From Neckera pumila (lineage: Eukaryota > Streptophyta > Bryopsida > Hypnales > Neckeraceae): DNA of 64,000 nucleotides. The stretch lies in contig OZ018412.1 of the NCBI GenBank assembly GCA_963969595.1, positions 11,224,501 to 11,288,500 of the forward strand. Direction: 5' to 3'. Positions within the stretch are counted from its first letter, which is position 1; every line of letters begins with the position of its first letter. Made by a program: the position numbers and the translations under genes. Shown here piece by piece: positions 33,572 through 45,739 of this stretch. The notes beneath the pieces were generated by a model that was not told the origin of the DNA, did not search any database, and saw only the letters and a program-made list of their open reading frames with translations.

Positions 33572-34714
33572 AGTTTTTGTGTGGATTTTTATTCAACCTA
33601 CGGGTGCTTAGCGCCAATCTATTGTACCTTCCAAGCAATGAATCTTTTTTCTATGTTCCTAACATCCACAATGTACACAAAAACCAAAGAACTGCACTAC
33701 TTGGCGATTTCTATTCTAACTTCTTCAATCAAAAGAGGTCACGGTGATTTCAAATTTGAACTAGTTATAGTCTAAATTTAACTATCCTTGGTGATAGAAC
33801 ACTTCATGTCATTTCTAAAAACATAAAACTCGACCCTATCCCCTTCTCCTACCAAAAGTTATGGGGGGATGAAATTTAGCCCTTCCGAGGCTATTTAAAC
33901 TTCATCCATGATTTAGGACGTGTTCCCTAATTCAATTACTCTTGAAAATTGAACCTTAGTTTTAGGTGGATAGGATCTGCCTAAATCCTAAGTTTCAACT
34001 TGGATGCACGATTTTAGATTGACTTCATCCGTTCCTTGTCCCAAACTTCATCCTTGAATATTTCCTAGGATTTGTGGTCTTTCTTGAAGTTTGAACCACT
34101 TTAGGATTACTTGAGGATTCTTCTTTGACTTACTAATCCTAACTTCTTCCTTTGATTGAGTTAAAACAACCTAATTCTTTCTATCCTTGTTCCTTGAGGT
34201 TTTGATTGAGCTCTGGTTAATTACTATTTTTAGTAGTTTTAAATTTTATCCTTGAAGAGGCTATTCTAAGATTTTCAAAATGTTATCTTGTTTGAAAATC
34301 CATCAATTCTATCAAAAGTTATCAATGGATGAAGTTTGACCGCTAATCGACATTCAAAACTTCATCCATTGTTTACTACTAATTCTAATTTGGTAATTAA
34401 CTTCTAATTTCACTTTTGAGACCTGGGTTACTTCTACTTAATACTTCCTAATTTAACTCCTCTTGGTTATCTCGAAATCACTTTTCACCCAAATTAGGTC
34501 ATAATCTTCATCCTTCCATTTCTTACTCGTTTTAATTCCAAATCCTAAGTGTAATATGTTTTTGGAAAGCCCTAGTCTTAATCTACAGTTTTTTAAAGAT
34601 AAAATTGAAAAAAGACCTAGTCTTAACTCCTTGAATCAACTTTGAAGTTTGATTAAGTGTTAAGAATGCTAAATCTAAACAATTAAAAAAAAGAGGAAGA
34701 ATTTAGTGGATTAC
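33572..34714. other. Intergenic, C/T-rich low-complexity DNA
   Basis: Pyrimidine-rich sequence with repeated phrases such as CTTCATCCATGATTTAGG and AAAGTTATGGG. It may be a decayed retroelement or intron-like DNA. No coding signal was found. Confidence 0.35.
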
Positions 34715-34777
34715 CTTGAGCTGCGCTTCATCCGTCGTGTTGTAGAGTAGCTCCTTGGGATACTCCCGGTCCGCCAT
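34715..34777 (-). CDS. Possible first exon or captured gene fragment
   Basis: On the minus strand an ATG (34777) opens 21 GC-rich codons, beginning MADREYPKELLYNTTDEAQL, and ends at a GTAATC donor (34714-34709). Base composition differs sharply from the flanks. I could not find a following exon and do not recognise the protein. Confidence 0.22.
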
Positions 34778-35612
34778 TCTCGAATGCTAGTTTGGATTTT
34801 TGCTCACCACTTAAAGATAGGTGATTAATACAACTTTTCTAGTTTTCTCTACTTCTTTTTCTTTCTACTTCTACTCCGTCCTTTTCTTTGAGGACTATTC
34901 TAATTCAATTATTTAAATCCCAAAGGTTGACTAGATTTGGAATAAATAATTGAAGTCAACTTCTAAACAATAATTGACTCTTCAACTCCTATCCTATCTT
35001 GGTCAATTATTATTCTATCCAAAGTTTTAAATGTTCTAAATGTTTTTCCAAGATTTCTACCTAATCCCATCTTTTCCTAAATTCCCTTTCAACTTCCAAA
35101 TTGTCACTTCATCTCTTCCAATTTGCAATGTGAGTTTGAGAATCCTAAAGCTTCCTACTTCCTATGTTTTTTGAGTCTCCTTTGGCAATGGAAACGTTGC
35201 CAATGGAGATTTTCTAACCTCCTACCTTTTTTTCACTAATTCCTACTTCTAATTGCTAATTTTTTTATGAATTTTTTCACTTCATGCCAAGAGAGACAAT
35301 TTTAGTTTTTTGATGGTTGAAATATGGGAAATGTAGTTTCTCCTCACAAAAATTTGAGAGAACTTTCAAAGGCCACAGACCCAGTTTCGGCCACAAATTA
35401 GTTCGGCTACAGACCCAGTTTCGACCACAGACCAGTCGGGCTGCAGACCCCCCAGCTTGCTCACGACCCCTGCAGGACCCTGACTGCGCCACGTGGCTGC
35501 GCCTCATTGGCCAGACTATCGGTGGTGTGTCCCGTGGGGGAGGCCTCTGAGTGCTTGGTTGATCCAGCAATTGGTTCCGATTTCATGTTTCTTTTTGGCC
35601 GGTCCAGCACTA

Positions 35613-36052
35613 AGGTAAAGCATCCCATTGTGGTCAGAATTAGGAGTCTGCCATCATCCCATCACCGAAGTTTTTCAATTTTTTTCCCATGTGAAGACAA
35701 GTATGAGAATTTGTGAAGGCAATTGAAATCATAATTTTTAGACAGTATGAATTAGCTATGAATTTCTCAAGTGTTCAGCCCAAAGAAGTCGTCAGACTAC
35801 TCCAAAACCAACTGCAAGTGTATCCATAATGCTCACCTACCTCTTCTAAAGGAGACAATTTTTTTTTATATGTGGATGGCCATTAAAAGTCACTTCTTAC
35901 AATGACTTACACTGAAATTACTGCATGTTCCTAATAAGGTCACTAATTACTCCATTGAAGTTAGGTGAGATATTGATTGTGGTCAGAAAAACCACAATGG
36001 GGTCATCATGTGTCCCCCATGGGTCATTTGACCACAATGGGTTGCTTTACCT
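35613..36052 (-). mobile_element. TA-flanked MITE (AGGTAAAGC family), copy 4
   Basis: 440 bp, starting AGGTAAAGCATCCCATTGTGG and ending CCACAATGGGTTGCTTTACCT, with TA at 35611-35612 and 36053-36054. It is inverted relative to copy 1 and appears closest to it in sequence. Confidence 0.82.
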
Positions 36053-36195
36053 TAGTTTGTTTGGTTCGTGTTATTTGGAGGGGTAATCAACTGGATCTTT
36101 TTGGAATAAAAAAAACACAATAACTCTAAATAGGTACTTAAGAAATCTAGCCTCTTGGCAATCTCAACCAGTTCTCATGGTAGTTTGTATTTTTG

Positions 36196-36355
36196 GTGAA
36201 AATTTGGGAAGTCAAAGCTTCGTCGTATTTTTGGTTTTCACCAAAATATTAAGAATTCTAAGACCTTGGGAAGTCAAAGCTTTGCTGTACTTGTGGTTTT
36301 GTCCAAAATACTAAGAAATTTCTAACACCTAAGGTCAAAGCTTCGCCGTAGTTGG
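36196..36355. repeat. Short degenerate tandem repeat
   Basis: Three units of about 55-65 bp, each with GGTCAAAGCTTCGCCGTA-like sequence and TTTTCACCAAAATA-like sequence. Confidence 0.6.
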
Positions 36356-38156
36356 GACACTAATAACACCAAGGCCAACAATACACAAAGGAGGTTTGTT
36401 AGTACAACTCTATAAGGGCTAAAGACAAGCACAAAAACTAACACGAAGTGAAAATAGATGGTTTGTAAACATTAAAATTCAAACACATGTTAGTCAAGAT
36501 GGATTATAATACAACTTTTTCAAAGAAAATACTAAAGGGCCTCCCTAAGCGGCATAGCCAAGGTATGCAGGGGGTTCTTCTAGGATTAGTACAAAGGTTA
36601 GTAAAACAAACTTCAAAACTCTATAACAAAAGGCCAAATTAATCTTTTAGTCAAAAATCCGAAAACAAAGACAAATTTTGAAAGGACCCCAATGTCCTTA
36701 AAAGAGAGCTTCAAAATGAGCTACAAAGGAGCTTAAAATGCTCCAAAAACACACGTTTACAACTTTGGGCTAAAAAATGGCCAAAAAATTCCAACCAAAT
36801 GGACCAACGTGTTTTGAAAGCCAAAATAATGGCCCAAGGGGTGTTTGTGAGAGAAAAGTGAGCCCCTTATATACATTTTCAAGGATGCTCACTTCCTCTC
36901 TTTTCCTACTAGTAAACTCATCTCTTGAGATTTTCATCCTAATCTTCTAATTTTTGACTTTCTATACTGGACCAAACTTCTAACTTTTGAGAAAACAACT
37001 TCTAACTTTTGGAGAACAATTCCAAATCACAAATAGATTGCGCCATTGGCTTCAGAAGGCCATTTTCAGTCCAAAGTTCTTTCTACCCTCTCATTTGACG
37101 TCAAAAACGCAATAATACTTAGTGCTAACTGAACACCAAAAAAGGGTAAAAATCCAATCTTTGGAGTTTGACTTTTCTAAGAAAAGTAACTAGCCTAAGT
37201 TCTTTCGAAGGTATAAAGGAGTAAGAAAAGATTCAACTTCGACCCCATTCTGATTCCATGTGCTCTTGGGACGCTGGTCAATTCCATCGGTTTCTTCAAA
37301 TTTGACAATTGTTCGGGAATCTCGCCGGTTGGGGCACCTCTGGTTATCAGAATGTCATAAAATTTGTTGGAGCATCTTATTAGAATAAAACAAGCTAGTC
37401 TAATTTTTAGTGAGATTTTAAGCACCTAGGATAATTTACAAGAATTTCCCATCTAAGGTTTTTGCGGTTGACCATTCAGAAGGGCATTTTCTGTAAGTCA
37501 GAAAATTATGAATCTTTTTATGGAACCTCTCATGGAATTCCACAAAACAAGTGTAAGCTCATACTCTTACTTTGCACAAAGGTCATAGGAGAATTAAATC
37601 TTGTCTTCTCCTTTTAAAACCGATAATTAGGGAATCTTCTGCGTAGGGAAGAATCTTGGCAAACCAATTTCGCCGTTGGTCTCCAAACATGATTTCCACT
37701 CAAGAACAATATACTGCATCTCTAGATTCCTCCCAAGTGTCCGTCTTGAGGTTGTAACTCCTACATGGCTAACAATTAGAGTTTCTGCTATTTCGTCGAT
37801 AGAATGGGGAAAGTGAAACTTATCCTCGGGAATGAACATATGATCTCAAAAGTATTTCCTCAAACCAAATCTAGACCTAAGATGTCATATACACCGTAGG
37901 TTTGGCGATTCTAGCCCTATTTACTATAAACTCGTCTAATCAGGTGAAATCTCGGTTTTATATTCATTTACAAATGAGAATCGGGTTTGATTGAAGGCAA
38001 CTTATTGATAAGGGACCAAATGCTATATTGGCACGTGACATACCTATTTTGGTCTTACACTCTTTTTTGGGCTTTTTATAACTAAAAGTACACTCAAACT
38101 TGTAAGAAACGAAAAAAAGAAAGTAGTGAGTCCCGGGTGACAAATCGGGACCTCAC
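36356..38156. other. Intergenic, nothing confidently recognised
   Basis: Mixed-composition DNA. Minus-strand open frames at 37195-37425 and 37627-37839 have fairly normal protein composition but no motif that I can name. Confidence 0.35.
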
Positions 38157-38297
38157 AAAAGCTATCTAAAAGATAAAAAATTATAGTGGTCTTGACAAAA
38201 CATGGTAACCAAATTGCACCCAATTTGAAGTGAAATGTGCACTAGTAACCGTGATTTGCCAAGACTAGTGTAATTTTTGGTCTTTTAGATAGCTTTT
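38157..38297. mobile_element. 141-bp foldback MITE
   Basis: A perfect 17-bp terminal inverted repeat, AAAAGCTATCTAAAAGA (38157-38173) with its complement at 38281-38297. The interior also pairs partly (GTGGTCTTGACAAA with TTTGCCAAGACTAG). No clear target duplication. Confidence 0.7.
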
Positions 38298-38475
38298 GAA
38301 GTGGTTTATTTTCTTTGTCCAATGTCTAAATTTGACTTTTTTTTTATACCTAATCAAAATACTTGTAAATGTCCTTCCAATGATAGAAATTTTAAGTTGT
38401 GATTACAAAACAATGAAGAACTTAGAGTTATATTTGGTGGGGCAAATTCCGGAGTCCATTGAGGACTCTCTTAGT
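38290..38475. repeat. Inverted partial copy of the 33342 MITE
   Basis: The reverse complement of about 33341-33505 with roughly 85-90% visual identity, ending GGTGGGGCAAATTCC and then GAGGACTCTC next to TTA. Confidence 0.65.
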
Positions 38476-38614
38476 GCACCACATATTACAAAAATCAAAC
38501 TCAAAAATGGCATGGTGTTCGTCACTATGCTTATCCCTGAAGCTAAGGAGATAATTTTTCCCAACCATGCCAATTGATAGATTGTCTCCCTCCAAAGACA
38601 AAGGCAGACTGTAA

Positions 38615-40010
38615 GAGCATCGCCAATCATTCTTGGAGAAGCTCCTTACACTATAAGAAAAGCCTGTTTTTGGCGGCGTTTAGCCAAAAACGCGTCATGT
38701 TTTTTCAAACATCAAATGTTCTAAAAAACATATATATGTTTTGCAGAAACATGTACGTGTTTTGCAGAAACGTGTAAGTGTTTGGCAAAAAACGCGACTA
38801 TGTCATTGTAGACGGCTACGTTTGTGATGATGTCGACTGCAACGTGGCCATGATTTTATATAACGTCGCATACAACAGAAGCTGCCACATCAGCAAGTAG
38901 ACTTGGAAAAGGGCAGCTACGTGGCATACTTTGGAAACAAAATTAAAAATGGATGGATGAACCTCGGGCCAAATATTTGGAACAACGGGTTGGATGTCGG
39001 ACTGGACATCTGAGACAACATAGGCTAATTATCCCATATTGTTTGTCTCACCATGGACAAAGAATGGGTACAAATATGACCCTGAAAATCTTCATTTTCA
39101 CGTAATTATGTCATCAAGATAAATTTGATGATAAATGGTAAGTTTTTTTTAAATTCTTGGTGGATTCTACTTTTTTTTTATTGCATAATTTTATTGATTA
39201 ATTTCTATTGACTAATTAGTTTTTGAAAAATGGATTGGATGAAAAAAATGGGTTGGATGAAAAATAGATTGGATGAAAAATGGGTTGGATGAAAAACAAA
39301 TTGGATGAAAAATGGGTTGGATGAAGAATAACGGATAGATGAAAAAAATGGGCTGGAGGAAAAAGTTGCCTACGTGGTCCTCTGTGGATGAAAAAGTTGC
39401 CTATGTGGCCCTGCGTGGATGAGAATTTTGCCTATGTGGCCTCCACGTGCTTTCATTTTGTAAGCTTGGAAGACCCTGTTTTGTAGGACGTTAGAAAAAA
39501 ACAAGCTAGAAATTGGCACGTTTTTTGAAAACACCAGACGTTTTTTGCTTGTTTTCTATGACGTGATTTTAGGTGACATCTATGTTGACTCTCAGACATG
39601 TCAAACCGGACATCATACGACGTTTTTTCAAACATCACAAAAAAGGCCAGTTTCTTATAGTGTTAGTTTGGGCTTGGGCTTGGGCTTGGCTAGGAGCATT
39701 TCCCTTCCACTGCAATTACTGCCAAGGAAGCAAAGAGCCTGGGCTCACCAAATGCAACTCTCCAAACACCACCCTACCAGTGCCGCTAGTTATTGACTTT
39801 GCATGCTTTATTGTCATGATCCTCTACAACAATAGTATTTTAGTGCTAGTTGGGTTAAAAAACAATAATTTGTGGCATAGTGACTTATCACACGTATAAA
39901 TTTGTAAGAGTGAGGCTGGAATGGGTGGAGAATGAGGCGGGATCGGAGGCTAAAGGGATGCTTAGAACTCGCTTCCAAGCCCTATTTCAAGCGAATGGAT
40001 GGCAATGCTC
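38615..40010. mobile_element. GAGCA-type MITE split by a CACTA element
   Basis: Ends GAGCATCGCCAATC and GGATGGCAATGCTC, with a TAA duplication at 38612-38614 and 40011-40013. Without the CACTA-type element nested at 38649-39662, the MITE is about 380 bp. Confidence 0.72.
38649..39662. mobile_element. CACTATAAGAAA element 1 (CACTA superfamily, non-autonomous)
   Basis: 1014 bp with ends CACTATAAGAAA and TTTCTTATAGTG and a TTA duplication (38646-38648, 39663-39665). The interior has a tandem array of about 16-22 bp units (GGTTGGATGAAAAAT, 39231-39345), then three units of about 38 bp with GTTGCCTA-GTGGCCC (39357-39445). Ends carry repeated ACATGT/ACGTGT-type motifs. No transposase. Confidence 0.88.
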
Positions 40011-40708
40011 TAATAACATTGATTGATTTACCAATATAAAAAAATAGTTCGCACCTTGTACACCAGATTTGGCAAAGGATTGTAGCAAAAAGAACATCCC
40101 CAAGCCTTGTTGGAGGCAAAGTTGGCCGTGCAATATTGACTTGCAAGTTGTAAAACCCATGGGATAACCCTTGAGGATTTTCTGCCATGAAATGGAAGAG
40201 GGGGAGGTTTTGCAGGTTACGAGTACATTTAGTGTGTGACTAAGGTTTTTTTTTTTGAACAAATGAGGAGAACCCACTGTATTAAAAAAACCACAATACA
40301 AAACAACCAAGCCGTGAGGCTGGACAATGAAGAGAATATGAGCAAAAAGGACCAAAGAAACAAAGAAACCAAAAGAACCCCATGGAAAACTACAAACGAG
40401 AGGGCCACACCCTTGCCACCTGATAATGCCAACCTCCCTTGACGCTAACAACTTAGAACGGAGCGAGATGTTATCAAATTTGAGCCATGTAAAGGCCGTG
40501 AGATGAGGTTGGAGCTTGGACGTTTTTTTTTTTTTGCTTAAAATGATATTTTGGTAAATCTTTTTATTTTTTATTTAAAAAAAAAAAAAAAAAATTCTGA
40601 CACATCTATATTGGCGTTCACTGAATTTGGGCAGATCAGGGAACGGGCCTGAAACGGCCCTCCAAGACCCCCAAATATCATCTAATGTGACGATCCTCTC
40701 AATAGGGA

Positions 40709-41323
40709 CTAGATGATTTGGAAGTCATGGAATTGTCGAGGCAGAGTCGAGCCAAAAATACATAGTGTATGGTCGAAATGCAGATGAGGACCCATCACAA
40801 GTTGTTCATCTAGTAAGTGTTGTAAGAATGATTGAGCATAGTCCCAAACTTCGTGTGCTCTAGAACAGTGGTAGAATCTATGATTGGGTGTTTCATCGGC
40901 CTTAGTTGAGTAACAGTTGCAAGCTATGTCCAAGTCCGGGTTAATTTTGGCCCTCCGCAAATGAACCAATACTGCATTGTGCCATATAGACCACATAAAG
41001 GCTACTTCCTTTTGAGAACGCGCCTTGAGCCATACGTCTCTCCAGTCAGGTTCAAAAATTGGAACTAAAATATTGGGCCACTTTGATGGAATTCTTCTTT
41101 TGGGCTGACTGTGTTGGGTGAGGAGTAGTCTACCACATGATGTGGTATAAGATAACAATTGTTTACCAATGCTCCAAAACCAATGTTCGGGGTCATTATC
41201 CAAAGTATGAGTATTGCCTGCATAAAACAACTCCGGGCAATGATTGCGACTTTTTTGGATTTCCAATATCCTCACTCTGCGGATGAATCTTGTATGGGCC
41301 GTTGGGATTCCTAAAGTGGGCAA
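40709..41323 (-). pseudogene. LINE ORF2 C-terminal domain (zf-RVT-like)
   Basis: A 204-codon frame with DPEHWFWSIGKQLLSY, SIWHNAV, C-x-C, ETPNHRFYHC and AHEVWDYAQ. These Cys/His spacings fit the zf-RVT module found at the C-terminus of plant LINE polyproteins. It matches the plus-strand fragment at 1-796 motif by motif. Its own upstream sequence continues to 42213 (LLDLEISMATLLAKW on the minus strand) in other frames. Confidence 0.85.
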
Positions 41324-42213
41324 GATGGCTATTGTCTAGAACTCGGCTCGATAGTTGCTCTAGTAGCTCCTTTTGAGATTAAGATTTGTTGGGGGTCTGG
41401 CGTGAGAATGTCTGTAGGGGTTTCTTGGTACTGCCATACAATCAAGGGAAGAGCTTCATCTGGTTGATCAAAGATGCTAAGCCACTCCCATGTTTGGGCT
41501 TAGGAGAAGTGATGTGTGAGCATGGATCTCCACTCTGGTGGAATAGAAGAGATAATATTGAACCATTGAATCTGTTCTGTATCCAAAAGATGAAAATGAG
41601 ATGCTAGTTCATTCCATGTTTTAAAATCTTTGGTACTAGTATTCCAAATATTTGCTATGTATATGAAACCAAGTCTGGCTAGCTCCCTTGCCTTATCTAT
41701 GTTAAAGTTGAAGTTAGATCCGAAATATTCTATGGACCATCATAAGCTAGTGGATAGAACCTCATCCGCATTTGAAGGAGGAGAGAATTCGATGGATTGG
41801 TTGAATCGTCTCCATGCTGAAGAAAATGATATTCCAAATCCTAGAGCCTTGTAATACTGAGTGGCCCTAAATCATGAGCCAAGCGTGGGAGGGGGACCAA
41901 AAACCTTGTGTAGGATTTGGTTTCATCTTGTTTATTCTGTACCTAAGGAGAACCTTGAGGTTTTATATGGCAGGCTCTATGGCAAATATGATCCATTTGG
42001 CCAATAGAGTAGCCATAGAGATCTCTAAATCTAGTAGATTCAGCCTACCAAGATTCTTAAGTAGGCAGCAGTCAAGCCAACAAACTCTTGTATGTGAATT
42101 GGGTTTAGTGCCGCTTTATAAGTAATTGCAAAGGCTACCCCAAATAGATCAAATCACTTGGATAGAGCCCACCTCAGATGGCTATGAAGTAGTATAGGAT
42201 AGAAAGGAGAATA

Positions 42214-44130
42214 CACTATAAGAAATCCATGTTTTTTTTTATCCTTGGATTCTGCGTGTTGATGTGGCGACTGGTGTCTTGAAATGTCTACGTGGATGTC
42301 CAAAAAATCACGTTACTCAAGACTCAGGTTTGACATCAGATTTGATGTCGGACATCAGCATGTTGGGGGACTGGATGTCCCAAAAAAATGGATCAACGAG
42401 GTCCTCAAAGGCTGCCATGTGGTTGCCACCTAAGCGCCACATGTACACGGGCAGCCGCGTAGGAAAAATTTTCATCCATTTTGGCCATGATGTGGCATCT
42501 GAGGTGGCACATGACGTGGCGACGGGAAAAGTGACGTGGCATCCAGCAAGGATGATGTGGCATGCCACGTCAGCATTTTTTTTGTTGTCTAAGAATTTTC
42601 TTGTTATCTTTGAAGATGTCAACATAGACATCTATATGTTTTCTGAGACATCAACTCAGACGTCCAGACGTTTTCATAGATGCATTTTGAAACATCACCT
42701 TAGACGTCCAAATTTCTTGTGACATCAATGTAAACATCTACTTTTCATCATGAATACCTCTGGCAATGTTTGGTATGATCTAGGAGAACAAAATGATGTC
42801 ACATTAAACATTCATGGAATGGAGTGGACTATTCGGCATGATGTTAATATGGACAGTCTCACATGTCTCATATGATGTCCACATGCATGTCATAATGTCC
42901 AATATAACATGTCATACACAGTACACCATACATTATACATAATATATCATATATTATACATAATATATGATATACCATACATAATATGCCGTACAAAATA
43001 CATCATAATTGGCAATTATGTCATATGGCTTCAAAAGCCACTTGATGTGAGTTTATGGAGGGGAGAAGACGGGCTCTTTATACAAGTCGAGTGGTGAGGG
43101 GAAGACAAACTATATGGGACATTGAAAACATTGGATTTTAAATTTTGGTGGAGTAGCATACAGACGTCTAGTAGGATGTTTTTTATATGTCTCAAAGGCT
43201 GCTCTAATGATGTCTCTATAGACATTATACCGATTGTGATTATGTTTCCTAAAACATCTAGAAGTCTACAAAAATGTCCAAGAAAACATCTCAATGCTTT
43301 ATAAGATGTCTCTAGTAACATCTCTATGTTTACTTAGACATCTCTAAAATAAGTAGAAAACGCAAAGAGACAACCTTGCTATGCTAATGTGGCATGCCAC
43401 ATCAGCATAATTTTATGTCATGTCAACTAATTTACATGTGGCATTAGGAAAAATTTCAGCCCTCAAAGGGGCCGTGAGTTTTGCACCCCCGAGGTGCAAT
43501 TAGGGAAAAAAATAGAAATAAAAAACTATTTTTTATTTTAAAAAAGTTGGATGCTGACATGGCACTACTGGTGCCACGTCAGCGCCACATAAGATTTTTT
43601 ATTTTTTTAATATTTTTTTTCAAAAAAAATATATTTTTATTTTTTTGTAATTGCACTGCGGGGGTGCCAAAAATAAAAAACTTGCAGCCCCTTGCAGGGT
43701 TCAGAATTCTTGTAATGCATGCCACGTCATATGCCTCATCATCTTATTTTCTCCAAAAGCTGCTCGGAGGCTGCCCAATCCCTTTTTTTTAACCTTAGTC
43801 AGACTTTTATCTCAGGAACAAGTAATTTTCAGAAAATTATCCTCCTTGAAATTTTTCCCCCAAAGCTAACGTGGCCATCCATGTTTTTGCGGATGCCTTG
43901 TTGGACATCAATGAGTCCTTAAAGATGTCATAAAAAATCTTGATGTCCTCGGTAATACCAACTGGTTCCATTCAAATTTTCCGCAGTCATCTGGAACATC
44001 CTTGGAAATTTACCCTAAACTGCAATCCTCTTCTTTAACGTCTTGATGTCTCAGAGGACATAGTATGTTAGGCCTTGGACATTGCATGTTTTTAGGTAGA
44101 CATTAAACAAAACATGGGCTTCTTATAGTG
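42214..44130. mobile_element. CACTATAAGAAA element 2, inserted in the LINE
   Basis: 1917 bp with ends CACTATAAGAAATCCATG and CATGGGCTTCTTATAGTG and an ATA duplication (42211-42213, 44131-44133). The interior is rich in GACGTC/GACATC-type words, with several ACGTGGC cores (42514, 42534, 43573, 43731 region) and a TATAC/ATATG palindromic patch at 42915-43010. There is no convincing coding sequence; the open frame at 42264-42722 is repeat-derived. Confidence 0.88.
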
Positions 44131-44403
44131 ATAGCATTGACCACCGTAACTCTTCATGCTAAAGAAAGTCTTTGGTGGTCCAATATGTGAACTTTTTGGA
44201 GATTTTTTGTTCAAAGAACCCATCTATGTCTTAAGTATCGAGTGTGATGCCAAAAGGTGCACCCAATAGCTTTGTAAGGGACCTTGGGGGGGCCCAAACC
44301 AAGTTGAAATTATCCAGCTATGCTGGTTTAGGAAGACTTGAGAACCAATAGTTAACACTCTTCGTCCAATTAATTATAAGGTCTGATGTCGAACCAAACC
44401 TAT

Positions 44404-45120
44404 CTATAAGCAAAATAGACATCTTAGAATGTCTTCCTGACCAAATAAAAAGAGCCCCACGTCATCCACAAATTGAGAGATCAATTGCTGTAAGTCGCTA
44501 TTCGGTAGTTGGATACCTTGGATATTCCCTTGGCGTTTTTCTTCGGAGATCTCCATTTGTAGTGCTTCTCCAATGAGGAGAAAAAGGTAAGGGGCCAACG
44601 GACACCCTTGCCTAACTCCCCTTTAAATGAGAAAGGAGTCGTAGCCTTGCCATTGAGTAGTACTATGGTGGAGGCATCTCTCAACAACATGAAGACCAAG
44701 TGAGAAAATGTGTCAAGGATTCCTAACCATTTCATAACACGTAGCAAAAAGTCCCATGACACCATATCATAGGCTTTTGTGAAATCAAGTTTGAGGAATA
44801 TCAAGTCTTGTTTTGATTCTTTAGCCCATTCAATTGTCTGGCATTGCAATAGAATATTGCTAAGAATATGTCTTGATGGTAGAAAGGCCGTTTGCTCCGG
44901 GTTTATCACTTCTTTAAGGAGTTTTTGTAGTCTAATTTGGAGGGCCTTGGCCAATATTTTATAGGCGATGTTTAACAACATAATAGGCCTCTAGTTTGAC
45001 AAATTTGCATGGTTACCAGCCTTGAGAACTTTATGGTGATACCATCAGGTCCTGGGCTGCGGCCCTTGGCCATGCTTAGTAATGCCTGATGCAATTCTTC
45101 TTCTGAAAGGGGACACTGGA
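44404..45120 (-). pseudogene. LINE reverse transcriptase domain
   Basis: Three frames give PLSEEELHQALLSMAKG (about 45115), LLNIAYKILAKALQIRLQ, EQTAFLPSRHILSNI, FLKLDFTKAYDMVSW and then APYLFLLIGEAL and QFVDDVGLF. The last is the usual FADD active-site box, with Val in place of Ala. Between GPDGIT and LLNIAYK about 50-60 residues expected in plant LINEs are missing, so part of the fingers domain is deleted near 45000. Confidence 0.85.
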
Positions 45121-45739
45121 GTTAATTGGCCATGTCAGGAGAGAATTTATTAGGAATACAATTGAGGATCTTTTCACTATCAGCCCTTGACTCAGGGCTT
45201 CTAATTTCTTGAGAATATAGTCTTGTGTAGAATTCAATGCATATCTGGTCCATGTCTCCATGCTCATACTTGAGATCGCCATAGTCATCCCTAAGTTCCG
45301 TGATAGATGAGTTAGAGGGTGTTGCATGGACAGTTTTGAAGAACCCTGCGGATAGTTTATCTCTATATAGTCTCCAATAAGCATGAGATCTAATCTTGCA
45401 CCTTCCTATTTTGTGGTTCTCTAGGTCAGTTAGGGTGGCCTTGATGTCCTTGACCTCCTTTTGTAATGTGGGACATAGGGGCGATTCTTGAAGCTGTCTT
45501 GTCTTTTGCTCTAAGTTGGTGCCTAGGGCCTCTTCCAATTCCTTATGACTCTTGGAGCGACGAATATAAAATCCTCTATAAAATTTGGTAACACGTTTAA
45601 ACTTGCTAAAGAAAGAGGCCGTTGTTGGAGCCTCCATCCAAATCCCTCTAATCAAAGGGTCTGCTTCTTCCAAATGGACTGATGACATGATCCACCGGCT
45701 TGGTCGTGGAGAAGGGCAAGCTAGCTCAAGTACCAACAG

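Noticed and set aside
37195..37425. LRR-like peptide (GEIPEQLSNLKK) on the minus strand
   Set aside because: A single repeat-like match with no further LRR units or gene context; likely chance.
33341..38475. One 5.1-kb transposon with about 165-bp terminal inverted repeats
   Set aside because: The left arm has its own nearby right end (33568) and the right arm abuts an independent foldback MITE, so two inverted MITE copies fit better.
42264..42722. 152-codon frame inside CACTATAAGAAA element 2 as captured gene or transposase
   Set aside because: The translation follows GACATC/ACGTGG repeat words and the same region is open on the opposite strand; no motif.
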